Below, piece after piece: positions 55,182 through 64,000 of a stretch of 64,000 nt of DNA. This DNA comes from Alphaproteobacteria bacterium (GTDB taxonomy: Bacteria > Pseudomonadota > Alphaproteobacteria > Oceanibaculales > Oceanibaculaceae), in NCBI GenBank assembly GCA_018823745.1, contig JAHJHR010000012.1, forward strand, positions 186,001-250,000, given 5' to 3'. Position numbers and translations under genes: made by a program. Positions within the stretch are counted from its first letter, which is position 1, and each line of letters begins with the position of its first letter. The notes under the pieces were generated by a model, which made no database searches, was not told the origin of the DNA, and saw nothing but the letters and a program-made list of their open reading frames with translations.

Positions 55182-56005
55182 TGCCCGATTCCTGGTTGCC
55201 GCTGATTTCCGCCGTCGCCCCGAATGGCGCACGCCGCACCAAGGCCGATCATCCCGCTTTGCCAATGACGGCGAGGGAAATGGCGCAGACCGCCGCTGCC
55301 TGTCTTGAGGCGGGGGCGTCCCTGCTGCATCTGCATGTCCGGGACCGGGACGGGCGACACAGCCTGGATGCCGATACCTATCTCGATGCCATCGCCGCGG
55401 TGAAGCGCGAGGTCGGCGACGGGCTGATCATCCAGGCGACCAGCGAGGCAGCCGGCGTGTTCGAACGGCCGGCGCAGGTTGCCATGGTGCAGGCGGTACG
55501 GCCGGAGGCGGTGTCGCTCGCGCTGCGCGAATTGCTGCCCGAAGGCTTCGACGAGAAGGAGGGCGCCGCCTTCTTCGCCTGGTGCCTGCGCGAGCGTATC
55601 CAGGTGCAGTACATCCTGTATTCGGCGGCGGAGGTGACACGGTTCCGCGACCTGCAGGCGCGCGGCATCATCCCGCAGGAACAGCCTTTCGTGCTCTATG
55701 TGCTTGGCCGGTACACCGTCGGCCAGCGCTCCAGCCCGGCCGATCTTCTGCCGTTTCTGGAGGCCGGCGCCGGCCTGGACCGCTGGGCGGTCTGCGCCTT
55801 TGGGCCACGCGAATCGGCCTGCGCCCTGACGGCGGTCGGGCTGGGCGGCCATAGCCGGGTTGGATTCGAGAACAATCTGCAGGCCGCCGATGGCACGCCT
55901 GCCGCCGATAATGCGGCCCTTGTCGCCAGCATATCGGCGGGTGCACAGGCCATGGGCCGGCCGCTGGCGGACGCAACGACAGCCCGTGAAATGCTTGCCG
56001 ACTAG
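55181..56005 (+). CDS. beta-keto acid cleavage enzyme (BKACE, DUF849) family protein
   Basis: 274 residues starting in the TGATG overlap. TIM-barrel BKACE features: NGARRTKADHPALP near the N-terminus, the zinc-binding HLHVRD, VSLALRELLPEG, and GHSRVGFENNL near the end. The family condenses a beta-keto acid with acetyl-CoA to give acetoacetate and a shorter CoA ester (3-keto-5-aminohexanoate cleavage enzyme is the founding member). Coupling to an aminotransferase suggests that a beta-amino acid is first turned into the beta-keto acid. Confidence 0.85.
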   Translation: MPDSWLPLISAVAPNGARRTKADHPALPMTAREMAQTAAACLEAGASLLHLHVRDRDGRHSLDADTYLDAIAAVKREVGDGLIIQATSEAAGVFERPAQVAMVQAVRPEAVSLALRELLPEGFDEKEGAAFFAWCLRERIQVQYILYSAAEVTRFRDLQARGIIPQEQPFVLYVLGRYTVGQRSSPADLLPFLEAGAGLDRWAVCAFGPRESACALTAVGLGGHSRVGFENNLQAADGTPAADNAALVASISAGAQAMGRPLADATTAREMLAD

Positions 56006-56130
56006 CATAGGCTGCGATAGAGGAAAACGCCCGTTACGTGACTCACAGGGTTCATCCGGGCTATAAAGGCTGCCAGCAAGGCACCATCGATCGAAATGAT
56101 CGTCCGATTCAAAAATCAGGGAGCACACAG

Positions 56131-57114
56131 ATGAAGAAACTTACTTCCATGTCTTTCGCCGCCGCGCTTGCGGTCGGCGCCATCGTGATGGCGGACGGGT
56201 CTGCCGCCGTCGCGCAGCAGAAATTCTTCACCATCGGCACCGGCGGCGTGACTGGCGTGTATTATCCCGCCGGCGGCGCCATTTGCCGCCTGGTCAATGC
56301 CAACCGCAAGGATCACGGGCTGCGCTGCTCGGTCGAGAGCACCGGCGGCTCGATCTACAACATCAACGCCATCGGCCAGGGCGAGATGGAAATCGGCATT
56401 GCCCAGTCCGACTGGCAGTACCATGCCTATAACGGCACGGCCGGCCAGTTCGAGGGCAAGCCGAACAAGGACATCCGCGCCGTCTTCTCGCTGCATCCGG
56501 AGCCATTCACGGTGCTGGCCCGCAAGGACGCCAACATCAAGAATTTCGACGATCTGAAGGGCAAGCGCGTCAATATCGGCAATCCGGGCTCCGGCCAGCG
56601 CGGCACGATGGATGTCGTGCTGAAGGCCAAGGGCTGGACCGTCAGCGATTTCTCGCTGGCCTCCGAGCTGAAGCCGGCCGAGCAGAGCCAGGCGCTGTGC
56701 GACAACAAGGTTGACGCCATCGTTTACACCGTCGGCCATCCGAACGGGTCGATCCAGGAAGCCACCACCTCCTGCGAGACGGTGCTGGTGAATGTCGACG
56801 GCCCGGCCATCGACAAGCTGCTGAAGGAAAATCCCTATTATTCCAAGGCCGTGATTCCGGCCGGCATGTATCCGGGCAATCCGCAGGACACCACCACCTT
56901 CGGTGTCGGCGCCACTGTCGTCAGCTCGTCCAAGGTCGATAATGATGTCGTCTACCAGACCGTGAAGGCCGTTTTCTCGAATTTCGATGAATTCAAGAAA
57001 CTGCACCCGGCCTTTGCCATCCTGACCAAGGAAGGCATGACCAAAGACGCCATCTCGGCCCCGCTGCATGACGGCGCCATGAAGTACTATAAGGAAGCCG
57101 GCCTGATCAAATAA
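56131..57114 (+). CDS. TAXI-family TRAP transporter solute-binding protein
   Basis: 327 residues. A signal peptide ends at VAQQ, followed by the TAXI hallmark [20 protein letters not shown] and [28 protein letters not shown]. Periplasmic receptor for a dicarboxylate- or amino-acid-like solute. GGGAG precedes the ATG. A terminator separates it from the permease gene, which would give more receptor than permease. Confidence 0.93.
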   Translation: MKKLTSMSFAAALAVGAIVMADGSAAVAQQKFFTIGTGGVTGVYYPAGGAICRLVNANRKDHGLRCSVESTGGSIYNINAIGQGEMEIGIAQSDWQYHAYNGTAGQFEGKPNKDIRAVFSLHPEPFTVLARKDANIKNFDDLKGKRVNIGNPGSGQRGTMDVVLKAKGWTVSDFSLASELKPAEQSQALCDNKVDAIVYTVGHPNGSIQEATTSCETVLVNVDGPAIDKLLKENPYYSKAVIPAGMYPGNPQDTTTFGVGATVVSSSKVDNDVVYQTVKAVFSNFDEFKKLHPAFAILTKEGMTKDAISAPLHDGAMKYYKEAGLIK

Positions 57115-57143
57115 AGGGCCTGATCTTTCCGAGACCACCGGAG

Positions 57144-57170
57144 ACGGGGCCGCCATGCGGCCCCGTTTTC
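57144..57170 (+). terminator. rho-independent terminator between TAXI receptor and permease genes
   Basis: A 10-base-pair stem ACGGGGCCGC / GCGGCCCCGT with a CAT loop, followed by TTTCGTTT. Confidence 0.85.
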
Positions 57171-57198
57171 GTTTCGGGACGGGCTGAAAAGACGGATT

Positions 57199-57226
57199 TA
57201 TTCCGAACGCTTCCTTTTTCGGAATA
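57199..57226. promoter_or_regulatory. inverted repeat upstream of TRAP permease gene
   Basis: Perfect nine-base arms TATTCCGAA / TTCGGAATA separated by 10 bases, 43 bases before the permease ATG and after the terminator. A candidate operator for independent control of the permease. Confidence 0.45.
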
Positions 57227-57268
57227 TTCTCTTACAGTCAGACAAGGAAATTGACAGGCGAGGGCAGG

Positions 57269-59866
57269 ATGTCTGAGGCGACGCAGGGTCGAAAGGGGAT
57301 GAGCGACGAGGCGTTGAAGGACCTTGTCGCCCAAAGCGATACCGGGTCACGCAGCCCGGCCGGCCCGGTCGGCGTGCTGCTGCTGGTCACGGCGGTTTCC
57401 TGGTCAATCTTCCAGCTCTGGTATGCCTCGCCGCTGCCTTTCATGTTCAACATCTTCATCCTGAACGACACGGAAGCGCGCTCCATCCATCTCGCCTTCG
57501 CCCTGTTCCTGGGGTTCATGGCCTATCCCGCGCTGAAGCGCTCGCCACGCGATTACATACCGATCTTGGACTGGGTTCTGGGGATCGCGGCGGCGATCTG
57601 CGCCGGCTATATCTTCATCTTCTACCGCGAACTTTCCGGCCGGCCGGGCAATCCGACGCAGCTTGACCTGACCGTCTCCGTCATCGGCATGATCCTGCTG
57701 CTGGAAGCGACGCGCCGCGCGCTCGGCCCGCCGCTGATGATCGTCGCCATCATCTTCCTGATCTACACCTTTGCCGGGCCCTATATGCCGGATGTGATCG
57801 CCCATAAGGGCGCGTCGCTCCAGCGCACCATGGACCAGCAATGGATCACGACGGAGGGCGTGTTCGGCATCGCGCTGGGCGTCTCGACCAGCTTCGTCTT
57901 CCTGTTCGTGCTGTTCGGGTCGCTGCTAGACAAGGCCGGGGCCGGCAATTACTTCATCAAGGTAGCCTTCGCCCTGCTGGGCCATCTGCGCGGCGGCCCG
58001 GCCAAGGCAGCGGTCGTTGCCTCAGGCATGACCGGCCTGATTTCCGGCTCCTCCATCGCCAATGTCGTGACGACGGGCACCTTCACCATTCCGCTGATGA
58101 AGCGCGTCGGCTATCCCGGCGAGAAGGCCGGGGCGGTCGAGGTTGCGGCCTCGGTCAATGGCCAGATCATGCCGCCTGTCATGGGCGCAGCGGCCTTCCT
58201 GATGGTCGAGTATGTTGGCATTTCCTATGTCGATGTCATCAAGCACGCCTTCCTGCCGGCCATCATCTCCTATATCGCGCTGCTCTATATCGTCCATCTG
58301 GAGGCGCTGAAGCTCGGCCTGAAAGGGCTGGACAAGCCGAACCCAAAATCCTGGCAGCAGGGGCTGCTGAGCGCCGGCATCACCATCGCCAGCTTCATCA
58401 TCCTGTGTGGCGCGGTCTATTACGGCATTGGCTGGATAAAGGACGTCTTCGGCGGCGCCTCGGGCTGGATCGTGGCCGTGCTGGTCACCGCCAGCTATAT
58501 CGGCCTGGTCTGGTATTCGACGACGGTGCCGGTGCTGGAGATGGACGATCCCAACGCGCCGCTGCTCTCGCTGCCGGAGACGGCGCCGACGGTGAAATCA
58601 GGCCTGTTCTTCCTGCTGCCGGTCGCCGTGCTGGTCTGGTGCCTGATGATCGAGCGCCTGTCGCCCGGCCTGTCTGCCTTCTGGGCGACGGCCTATATGA
58701 TCTTCATCCTGGTCACCCAGCGCCCGCTGATCGCGCTGTTCCGCCGGACCGACCTGATGGTGGCCCTGCGCACGGGCGCCATCGACCTGCTCGATGGCCT
58801 GGCCACCGGTGCGCGCAACATGATCGGCATCGGCATCGCCACGGCGGCGGCCGGCATCATCGTCGGCACCGTGTCCCTGACCGGCATCGGCCTGATCATG
58901 ACCGAGTTTGTGGAGTTCATCTCCGCCGGCAATCTGATGCTGATGCTGATCTTCACCGCCGTCATCAGCCTGATCCTGGGCATGGGCCTGCCGACCACCG
59001 CGAACTATATCGTCGTCTCCACCCTGATGGCGCCGGTGATCGTGGAGCTGGGCGCGCAGAGCGGGCTGCTGGTGCCTCTGATCGCGGTGCATCTGTTCGT
59101 GTTCTATTTCGGCATCATGGCGGATGTGACGCCGCCGGTCGGCCTTGCCTCCTTCGCGGCGGCGGCGATCTCCGGCGCCGATCCGATCAAGACCGGCATC
59201 GTCGCCTTCTATTACTCGATGCGCACGGCGATCCTGCCCTTCATCTTCATCTTCAACACCGAACTGCTGCTGATCGACATTGGGGGTCCGTTCCACCTGT
59301 TCCTGACAGTCTCGGCGGCGGTGATAGCCATGCTGGTCTTCGCCGCCGGCACCCAAGGATTCTTCCTGGTGCGCAGCCGGATCTGGGAATCGGCAGTCCT
59401 GGTGCTCGTCGCCTTCACCCTGCTGCGGCCCGGTTTCTGGATGGACATGCTCTATCCGCCCTACAATGAAATTCCGCCGACACAGATTCAGGAAGCCGTG
59501 GCCGACCGACCGGCAGATTCCAGCGTGCGCATGATCGTGGAGGGCGAGACGCTGGACGGCACCTTCGTGAATAAGACAGTGCGCCTGCCGCTCGGCCCCG
59601 TTGCCGATGGCGAGGTCAGGCTGGAGCATGCCGGCCTGATCCTGCGCGAGGAAGGCGACAAGCTGTTCGTCGACGACGTTGTCTTCGGCGGCCCAGCAGA
59701 GAAGGCCGGTATTGATTTCGACTGGGAGATCAAGCTGGTCGAGATGCCGGCCGAGCAGCCGGACAAGCAGTGGATGTTCATTCCGGCGCTGATCCTGCTG
59801 GGCGGCATTGTCTTCCTGCAGCGCCGCCGGCGCGAGGATGGCGAGGGTCAGCCGGCAGCGGCATAA
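57269..59866 (+). CDS. TRAP transporter fused permease (DctQM type) with DUF3394 tail
   Basis: 865 residues from the ATG at 57269. About 17-18 hydrophobic segments fuse the small (4TM) and large (12TM) TRAP subunits; GLISGSSIANVVTTGTFTIP, NGQIMPPVMGAAAFLM and LGMGLPTTANYIVVSTL are typical of the large subunit. A soluble C-terminal domain (~745-840), with a final membrane segment, corresponds to DUF3394. It is driven by a sodium or proton gradient together with the TAXI receptor. Confidence 0.93.
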   Translation: MSEATQGRKGMSDEALKDLVAQSDTGSRSPAGPVGVLLLVTAVSWSIFQLWYASPLPFMFNIFILNDTEARSIHLAFALFLGFMAYPALKRSPRDYIPILDWVLGIAAAICAGYIFIFYRELSGRPGNPTQLDLTVSVIGMILLLEATRRALGPPLMIVAIIFLIYTFAGPYMPDVIAHKGASLQRTMDQQWITTEGVFGIALGVSTSFVFLFVLFGSLLDKAGAGNYFIKVAFALLGHLRGGPAKAAVVASGMTGLISGSSIANVVTTGTFTIPLMKRVGYPGEKAGAVEVAASVNGQIMPPVMGAAAFLMVEYVGISYVDVIKHAFLPAIISYIALLYIVHLEALKLGLKGLDKPNPKSWQQGLLSAGITIASFIILCGAVYYGIGWIKDVFGGASGWIVAVLVTASYIGLVWYSTTVPVLEMDDPNAPLLSLPETAPTVKSGLFFLLPVAVLVWCLMIERLSPGLSAFWATAYMIFILVTQRPLIALFRRTDLMVALRTGAIDLLDGLATGARNMIGIGIATAAAGIIVGTVSLTGIGLIMTEFVEFISAGNLMLMLIFTAVISLILGMGLPTTANYIVVSTLMAPVIVELGAQSGLLVPLIAVHLFVFYFGIMADVTPPVGLASFAAAAISGADPIKTGIVAFYYSMRTAILPFIFIFNTELLLIDIGGPFHLFLTVSAAVIAMLVFAAGTQGFFLVRSRIWESAVLVLVAFTLLRPGFWMDMLYPPYNEIPPTQIQEAVADRPADSSVRMIVEGETLDGTFVNKTVRLPLGPVADGEVRLEHAGLILREEGDKLFVDDVVFGGPAEKAGIDFDWEIKLVEMPAEQPDKQWMFIPALILLGGIVFLQRRRREDGEGQPAAA

Positions 59867-59880
59867 AAGGGGGCGCGGCG

Positions 59881-60309
59881 ATGTACAAGCATATCCTGTT
59901 TCCGGTCGACCTGACCCAGGAAAGCTCCTGGAAGACGGCCCTGCCGGTGGTGATCGAATATGCCCGCGCCTTCGATTCCCAATTGCATGTGGTGGCCGTG
60001 GTGCCGGATTTCGGCATGTCGATCGTCGGCCAGTTCTTCCCGAAGGATTTCGAGAAGAGGGCGCTGGAGGCGACCAACAAGCAGCTGCATGAATTTGTCG
60101 ACAAGCATGTGCCCACCGACATCGCGGTGCAGCACATCGTGACCGACGGCACAGTCTACGAACAGATTCTGAGACTGGCGGAGAAACTGAAGATCGATTT
60201 GATCGTCATCGCCGCGCACCGGCCGGAACTGAAGGATTACCTGCTGGGACCGAACGCGGCGCGGGTTGTGCGGCACGCCGTCTGTTCGGTCCTCGTGGTG
60301 CGCGACTGA
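59881..60309 (+). CDS. universal stress protein (UspA family)
   Basis: 142 residues beginning MYKHILFPVDLTQESSW. The ATP-binding GxxG-type loop is degenerate (AAHRPELKDYLLGPNAARVVRHAVCSVLVV). Usp genes next to TRAP permeases are known (TeaD with the ectoine TRAP system), where they modulate transport. It lies 14 bases after the permease gene. Confidence 0.88.
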   Translation: MYKHILFPVDLTQESSWKTALPVVIEYARAFDSQLHVVAVVPDFGMSIVGQFFPKDFEKRALEATNKQLHEFVDKHVPTDIAVQHIVTDGTVYEQILRLAEKLKIDLIVIAAHRPELKDYLLGPNAARVVRHAVCSVLVVRD

Positions 60310-60325
60310 CCGGCACCCAGCCGGC

Positions 60326-60715
60326 TTACTTTCCTGCGGATTCCAGATAGGCGACCAGATCGGCGATCTCGCCGTCATTCTTGATGCCGGCGAAGGCCAT
60401 TTTATTGCCGGCAACGAAGCCCTTGGGATTCTTCATGTACTGGGCGATGTTATCCGTCGTCCAGACAAGGCCGCCTTCTCCCGCCTTCTTCATTGCGTCG
60501 GAATATTTGAAATTCTCCACGGCGCCGGCCTTACGACCCACGATGCCGACCAGATGCGGCCCGACGCGGTTGGTTTCCTTGTCCGCGACATGACAGGCGC
60601 GGCATTTGTTGAAGGCCTTCTGTCCGGCGGCGGCATCGCCGGCGGCGAGTGCGGGGGTCGATACAGCGGCGGTGGCAGCCATCATCGCAAACGCGATCAG
60701 GGCGGGCTTCCTCAT
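60326..60715 (-). CDS. class I cytochrome c (c2/c-550 type)
   Basis: 129 residues with a signal peptide (cleavage after ALA, ~24), the haem motif CRACH (38-42) and a Met ligand probably in GNKMAFAGI. It is a small periplasmic electron carrier. Convergent with the Usp gene. Confidence 0.92.
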   Translation of the reverse strand: MRKPALIAFAMMAATAAVSTPALAAGDAAAGQKAFNKCRACHVADKETNRVGPHLVGIVGRKAGAVENFKYSDAMKKAGEGGLVWTTDNIAQYMKNPKGFVAGNKMAFAGIKNDGEIADLVAYLESAGK

Positions 60716-60910
60716 GGTGATTCTCCGGCTGGTTTTCAGAATTTATAAATCCTGGCAGATAATTGGCCCTTCCGGTCAGGCGTCCCAGTGGACCAAAGGT
60801 CGCATCCGCGTGCAACAGTCGGATAATTCTTTGCCCGGTATCATTTGCAGGACACCGCCTGTTCGGCGCATAGTAGAGAATGTTTTTTACGGCAACCCTC
60901 GGTAAAGCCA

Positions 60911-62080
60911 GTGGCTGACAAGGCAAAGAAATCGAGCGCCGACAAAACGGCGAAGTCCGGCATCACGCATGAGGATGTGCTTCGCCTCAGCACGGACACC
61001 TCACCGGCGGCGCGACGCGCAACGGTTGAGAAACTGGCCGCGACCTATTCCGGTGGCGCGCTGACCGACCAGGACCGCGTGCTGGCGATGGAGATTTTCC
61101 ACGTCTTCGCCCGCGACGCCGAACAACGGGTGCGCGAGGCTTTGTCTGCCAGCCTGAAATCCCTGCCCGATCTGCCGCATGATCTGGCGCTGACCCTGGC
61201 CCGTGACGTTGCGGCAGTGGCAACGCCGATTCTCCAGGAGACCGCCGTCCTGACGGTCGAGGATCTCATCGGCATCGTCCAGGATGGCGATTCGCAGAAA
61301 CAGGTCGCTGTGGCCCGGCGCAAGCATGTGCCCGAGCCGCTGGCTGATGCGCTGGTCGATAGCGGCAGCGAGGCCGTTGTCGCCACCGTTGTCGCCAATC
61401 CGGGGGCGGAGGTTGGCGAGGCTGCGCTCGACAAGGCGATTGCCGCTTTTCCGGACAGCGATGCAGTGAAGGAAGGCATGGTCCAGCGCCCTGGCCTGCC
61501 ACTCGCCATCGCCGAGAAGCTGGTGACGCTGGTGTCGGAAAAGCTGCGCGAGCATCTGGTGACCCACCACGCCCTGTCGCCCGACCACGCCACTGATTTG
61601 ATCCTGGAAACCCGCGAGCGCGCCATCATGGGGCTGCTGCGCGAGGATGGCGCCAGCGGCGATGCCGAGGCACTGGCGCGCGAGCTGCACAAGAATGGCC
61701 GTCTGAGCGAATCGCTGATGCTTCGTGCCGCCTGCCTGGGCGATATCGATTTCGTCGAGGCCGGACTTGCCGCCATCGCCAAGATACCGGTGGAGAATGC
61801 CCGCCGCCTCGTGCATGACGCCGGGCGGCGCGGATTGATGTCGCTGATGAGCCGCGCCGGTTTGCCGAGCCGCCTTGCCCTGGTGCTGCAAAGTGCCATC
61901 CAGGTCGCCGAGGAAACCGATTATGACGGGCTAGACCATGACCGGGAACGCTATGCTCTGCGCATGGTCGAACGCGTCCTGACCGCGCTGGACGATACCG
62001 GCGACGGCGATGTCTCCAACGACGACATCGATTACCTGATCCGCAAGATGGACACGCTCCGCGCCCAGGCGGCGGCTTAG
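60911..62080 (+). CDS. DUF2336 protein
   Basis: 389 residues from a GTG at 60911 (no ATG nearby, weak ribosome-binding site). A lysine-rich start (ADKAKKSSADKTAKSG) is followed by HEAT-like helical repeats (LPDLPHDLALTLARDVAAVATPIL, then similar units). DUF2336 is an alphaproteobacterial family sometimes linked to regulation of motility or stress; the function of this copy is unknown. The C-terminus (DTGDGDVSNDDIDYLIRKMD) is acidic. Confidence 0.82.
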   Translation: MADKAKKSSADKTAKSGITHEDVLRLSTDTSPAARRATVEKLAATYSGGALTDQDRVLAMEIFHVFARDAEQRVREALSASLKSLPDLPHDLALTLARDVAAVATPILQETAVLTVEDLIGIVQDGDSQKQVAVARRKHVPEPLADALVDSGSEAVVATVVANPGAEVGEAALDKAIAAFPDSDAVKEGMVQRPGLPLAIAEKLVTLVSEKLREHLVTHHALSPDHATDLILETRERAIMGLLREDGASGDAEALARELHKNGRLSESLMLRAACLGDIDFVEAGLAAIAKIPVENARRLVHDAGRRGLMSLMSRAGLPSRLALVLQSAIQVAEETDYDGLDHDRERYALRMVERVLTALDDTGDGDVSNDDIDYLIRKMDTLRAQAAA

Positions 62081-62101
62081 ACGCCAGCCAGGAGGAAAGA
62101 A

Positions 62102-62133
62102 AAAGGGCGATCCGAGGATCGCCCTTTCTTTTT
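62102..62133. terminator. bidirectional terminator between DUF2336 and fumarase genes
   Basis: An 11-base-pair stem AAAGGGCGATC / GATCGCCCTTT with a CGAG loop, followed by CTTTTT on the plus strand. Confidence 0.9.
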
Positions 62134-62138
62134 GTCGA

Positions 62139-63758
62139 TTATTCCGGCAGCAGATCAGCGAAGAAGTCGTTGCCCTTGTCATCCATGATGACGAAGGCCG
62201 GGAAGTCGACCACCTCGATGCGCCAGACCGCTTCCATGCCGAGTTCGGGATATTCCAGCACCTCGACCTTGGTGATGCAGTCCTGCGCCAGCCGCGCCGC
62301 CGAGCCGCCGATGGAGCCCAGATAGAAGCCGCCGTAAGTCTTGCAGGCGTTCTTCACCTGAGCGGAGCGGTTGCCCTTGGCCAGCGAGATCAGCGAGCCG
62401 CCATTCTTCATCATCACGTCGGCGTAGGAATCCATGCGCCCTGCCGTGGTCGGGCCGAAGGAGCCGGACGCATAGCCCTCCGGCGTCTTGGACGGACCGG
62501 CGTAATAGACGATGTGCTGTTTGAAATAGTCGGGCAGCCCCTCGCCGCTGTCGATCCGCTCCTTCAGCTTGGCGTGCGCGATGTCGCGCGCCACGATCAA
62601 CGGCCCGGTCAGCGACAGGCGGGTCTTGATCGGATAGGCCGAAAGCTGCTTGCGAATCTCGTCCATCGGTCGGTTCAGATCGACCTGGACCACCTCGCCG
62701 CCCAGCTTTTCATCGGTCACCTCCGGCAGGTATTTCTCGGGATGGCGCTCCAGCGCCTCCAGGAACACGCCGTCGCGGGTGATCTTGCCGACGGCCTGGC
62801 GGTCGGCCGAGCAGGAAACGCCAAGGCCGATCGGCACCGAGGCACCGTGACGCGGCAAGCGGATGACACGCACGTCATGGCAGAAATACTTGCCGCCGAA
62901 CTGCGCGCCGATACCCATCTGCCGGGTCATCTCCAGCACCTTGGCTTCGGCCTCCAGATCGCGGAAGGCATGGCCAGTGTCGCTGCCCTGGGTCGGCAGC
63001 CCGTCGAGATAGCGCGCCGAGGCCAGCTTCACCGTCTTCAGATTGATCTCCGCCGAGGTGCCGCCGATCACGATGGCCAGGTGATAGGGCGGGCAGGCCG
63101 CCGTCCCCAGCGTCTTGATCTTCTCGTCCAGGAAGGCATAGAGCTTTTCCGGGTTCAGCACGGCGGGCGTCTGCTGGAACAGGAAGGCCTTGTTGGCCGA
63201 GCCGCCGCCCTTGGCCATGAACAGGAATTTGTAGGCGCTGCCCTCGGTGGCATAGAGCTCGATCTGCGCCGGCAGGTTGGAGCCGGTGTTCTTCTCCTTG
63301 AACATGCTCAAGGGGGCCAGCTGGCTGTAGCGCAGATTGGTCTCGGTGTAGGTCTTGAACACGCCGCGGGCGATGGCCTGCTCGTCGCCGCCGCCGGTAA
63401 AGACGTTCTGGCCCTTCTTGCCCATCACGATGGCGGTGCCGGTGTCCTGGCACATGGGCAGGATGCCGGCGGCCGCGATATTGGCGGTCTTCAGCAGGTC
63501 GAAGGCGACATATTTGTCGTTATCCGACGCCTCGGGATCGTCCAGGATGGCGCGCAGCTGACCCAGATGTCCCGGGCGCAGCAGGTGCGAGATGTCTTTG
63601 AACGCCTCATCGGTCAGCAGGGTCAGCGCCTGCGGGTCCACCTTCAGGATTTCCGTGCCGTCCAGCGTCGCGGTGGAGACAAAATCGCTGGTGAGCTTGC
63701 GGTAGGGGGTCTTGTCCTCCCCCAGCGGGAACATGTCCTGATAGACGAAATCGACCAT
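62139..63758 (-). CDS. fumA: class I fumarate hydratase (iron-sulfur)
   Basis: 539 residues from the ATG at 63758. It has the fused alpha-beta layout of class I fumarases: cluster cysteines in [25 protein letters not shown] and [18 protein letters not shown], plus [13 protein letters not shown] and [17 protein letters not shown] in the beta part. It interconverts fumarate and malate and is oxygen-sensitive. The symbol denotes the class; FumA/FumB type cannot be distinguished. Confidence 0.94.
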   Translation of the reverse strand: MVDFVYQDMFPLGEDKTPYRKLTSDFVSTATLDGTEILKVDPQALTLLTDEAFKDISHLLRPGHLGQLRAILDDPEASDNDKYVAFDLLKTANIAAAGILPMCQDTGTAIVMGKKGQNVFTGGGDEQAIARGVFKTYTETNLRYSQLAPLSMFKEKNTGSNLPAQIELYATEGSAYKFLFMAKGGGSANKAFLFQQTPAVLNPEKLYAFLDEKIKTLGTAACPPYHLAIVIGGTSAEINLKTVKLASARYLDGLPTQGSDTGHAFRDLEAEAKVLEMTRQMGIGAQFGGKYFCHDVRVIRLPRHGASVPIGLGVSCSADRQAVGKITRDGVFLEALERHPEKYLPEVTDEKLGGEVVQVDLNRPMDEIRKQLSAYPIKTRLSLTGPLIVARDIAHAKLKERIDSGEGLPDYFKQHIVYYAGPSKTPEGYASGSFGPTTAGRMDSYADVMMKNGGSLISLAKGNRSAQVKNACKTYGGFYLGSIGGSAARLAQDCITKVEVLEYPELGMEAVWRIEVVDFPAFVIMDDKGNDFFADLLPE

Positions 63759-63889
63759 GGGGCGCTGCCTCGATCTGCTGTTACTGGGCGGCGCTTCCGC
63801 GGCCAGCCTAGCTGTTCTGGGTTCGGCGCAACAGGTAGCAGGCGGGACGCGGCAGGTCCAGCAGCAGCGCAAAATTCGCGGTCGGGGGC

Positions 63890-64000
63890 CTATTTCTTGC
63901 GGAAGGTATCCAGCGTCACGACATTGGCGTGGGTGTCCTCGGCCGGGGCATCCTCGCCCGCTTCCGCAGCATCCGGGTCTGGTGTCTCGGCAGCAGGCTT
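63890..64000 (-). CDS. sspB: SspB-family ClpXP adaptor, C-terminal tail (partial)
   Basis: Only the last 36 codons are present; the rest lies beyond the right edge. The tail is acidic ([15 protein letters not shown]) and ends in [10 protein letters not shown], the conserved C-terminal segment of alphaproteobacterial SspB, which docks on the ClpX zinc-binding domain. The assignment rests on this tail and on the position next to fumarase. Confidence 0.6.
   Translation of the reverse strand, partial: KPAAETPDPDAAEAGEDAPAEDTHANVVTLDTFRKK

Overview
The window is a GC-rich chromosomal stretch of an alphaproteobacterium. The gene families fit Rhodospirillales-type bacteria: DUF2336, DUF1127, NnrU, DUF3253, a zinc-ligand-free L36, TAXI-TRAP transport and two Liv transporters. 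The genus cannot be fixed from sequence alone. No phage, insertion sequence or CRISPR array is visible. No gap between genes exceeds 300 bases.

Region 1 (1-10.4 kb) is the least understood part. A minus-strand operon encodes two SrfA-like single-pass membrane proteins (one carrying a von Willebrand A domain), an Hsp70/actin-fold ATPase (SrfB), a large P-loop GTPase (SrfC) and a further membrane protein that runs off the left edge. A membrane-anchored trypsin-like protease is divergently transcribed from the same short intergenic region. The predicted topology puts NTPases in the cytosol and VWA, SrfA-tail and protease domains in the periplasm, so this looks like an envelope-spanning multi-protein system of unknown function.

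Region 2 (10.4-15.7 kb) is housekeeping: tRNA-Arg(CCG), a lipoprotein hydrolase, an orphan ABC ATPase, a CHCC zinc-finger protein, small hypothetical proteins, NnrU and argininosuccinate synthase. Region 3 (15.9-23.7 kb) is a first complete branched-chain amino-acid-type (Liv) ABC transporter in the order SBP-G-F-H-M, followed by a creatininase-family hydrolase, a PaaG-like isomerase/hydratase and an aminotransferase. Region 4 (23.7-29.7 kb) holds a GcvA-like LysR regulator beside two DUF1127 genes that share a conserved 5' architecture, then RarD, DinB, a small membrane protein, malonyl-CoA decarboxylase and a histidine phosphatase.

Region 5 (30.0-35.5 kb) is a second complete Liv system in the order H-M-G-F-DUF6867-SBP. 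Region 6 (35.6-43.5 kb) has a methyltransferase, rpmJ, the glycolate oxidase operon glcDEF preceded by a TGGT-N3-ACCA operator, a TPR protein, an alpha/beta hydrolase with an Asp nucleophile and a DapA-fold lyase. Region 7 (43.6-49.9 kb) has a PAS protein coupled to dihydroorotase, a RHH/PIN toxin-antitoxin pair with a perfect palindromic operator, a histidine phosphatase, an SCP2-type thiolase, an amidase and apt.

Region 8 (50.1-53.7 kb) is an Mla/MCE lipid-transport operon. Region 9 (53.8-60.3 kb) joins a class III aminotransferase, a BKACE-type beta-keto acid cleavage enzyme, a TAXI-TRAP transporter and a universal stress protein, possibly one uptake and catabolic route. Region 10 (60.3-64 kb) holds cytochrome c, a DUF2336 protein, class I fumarase and the C-terminal tail of SspB at the right edge.
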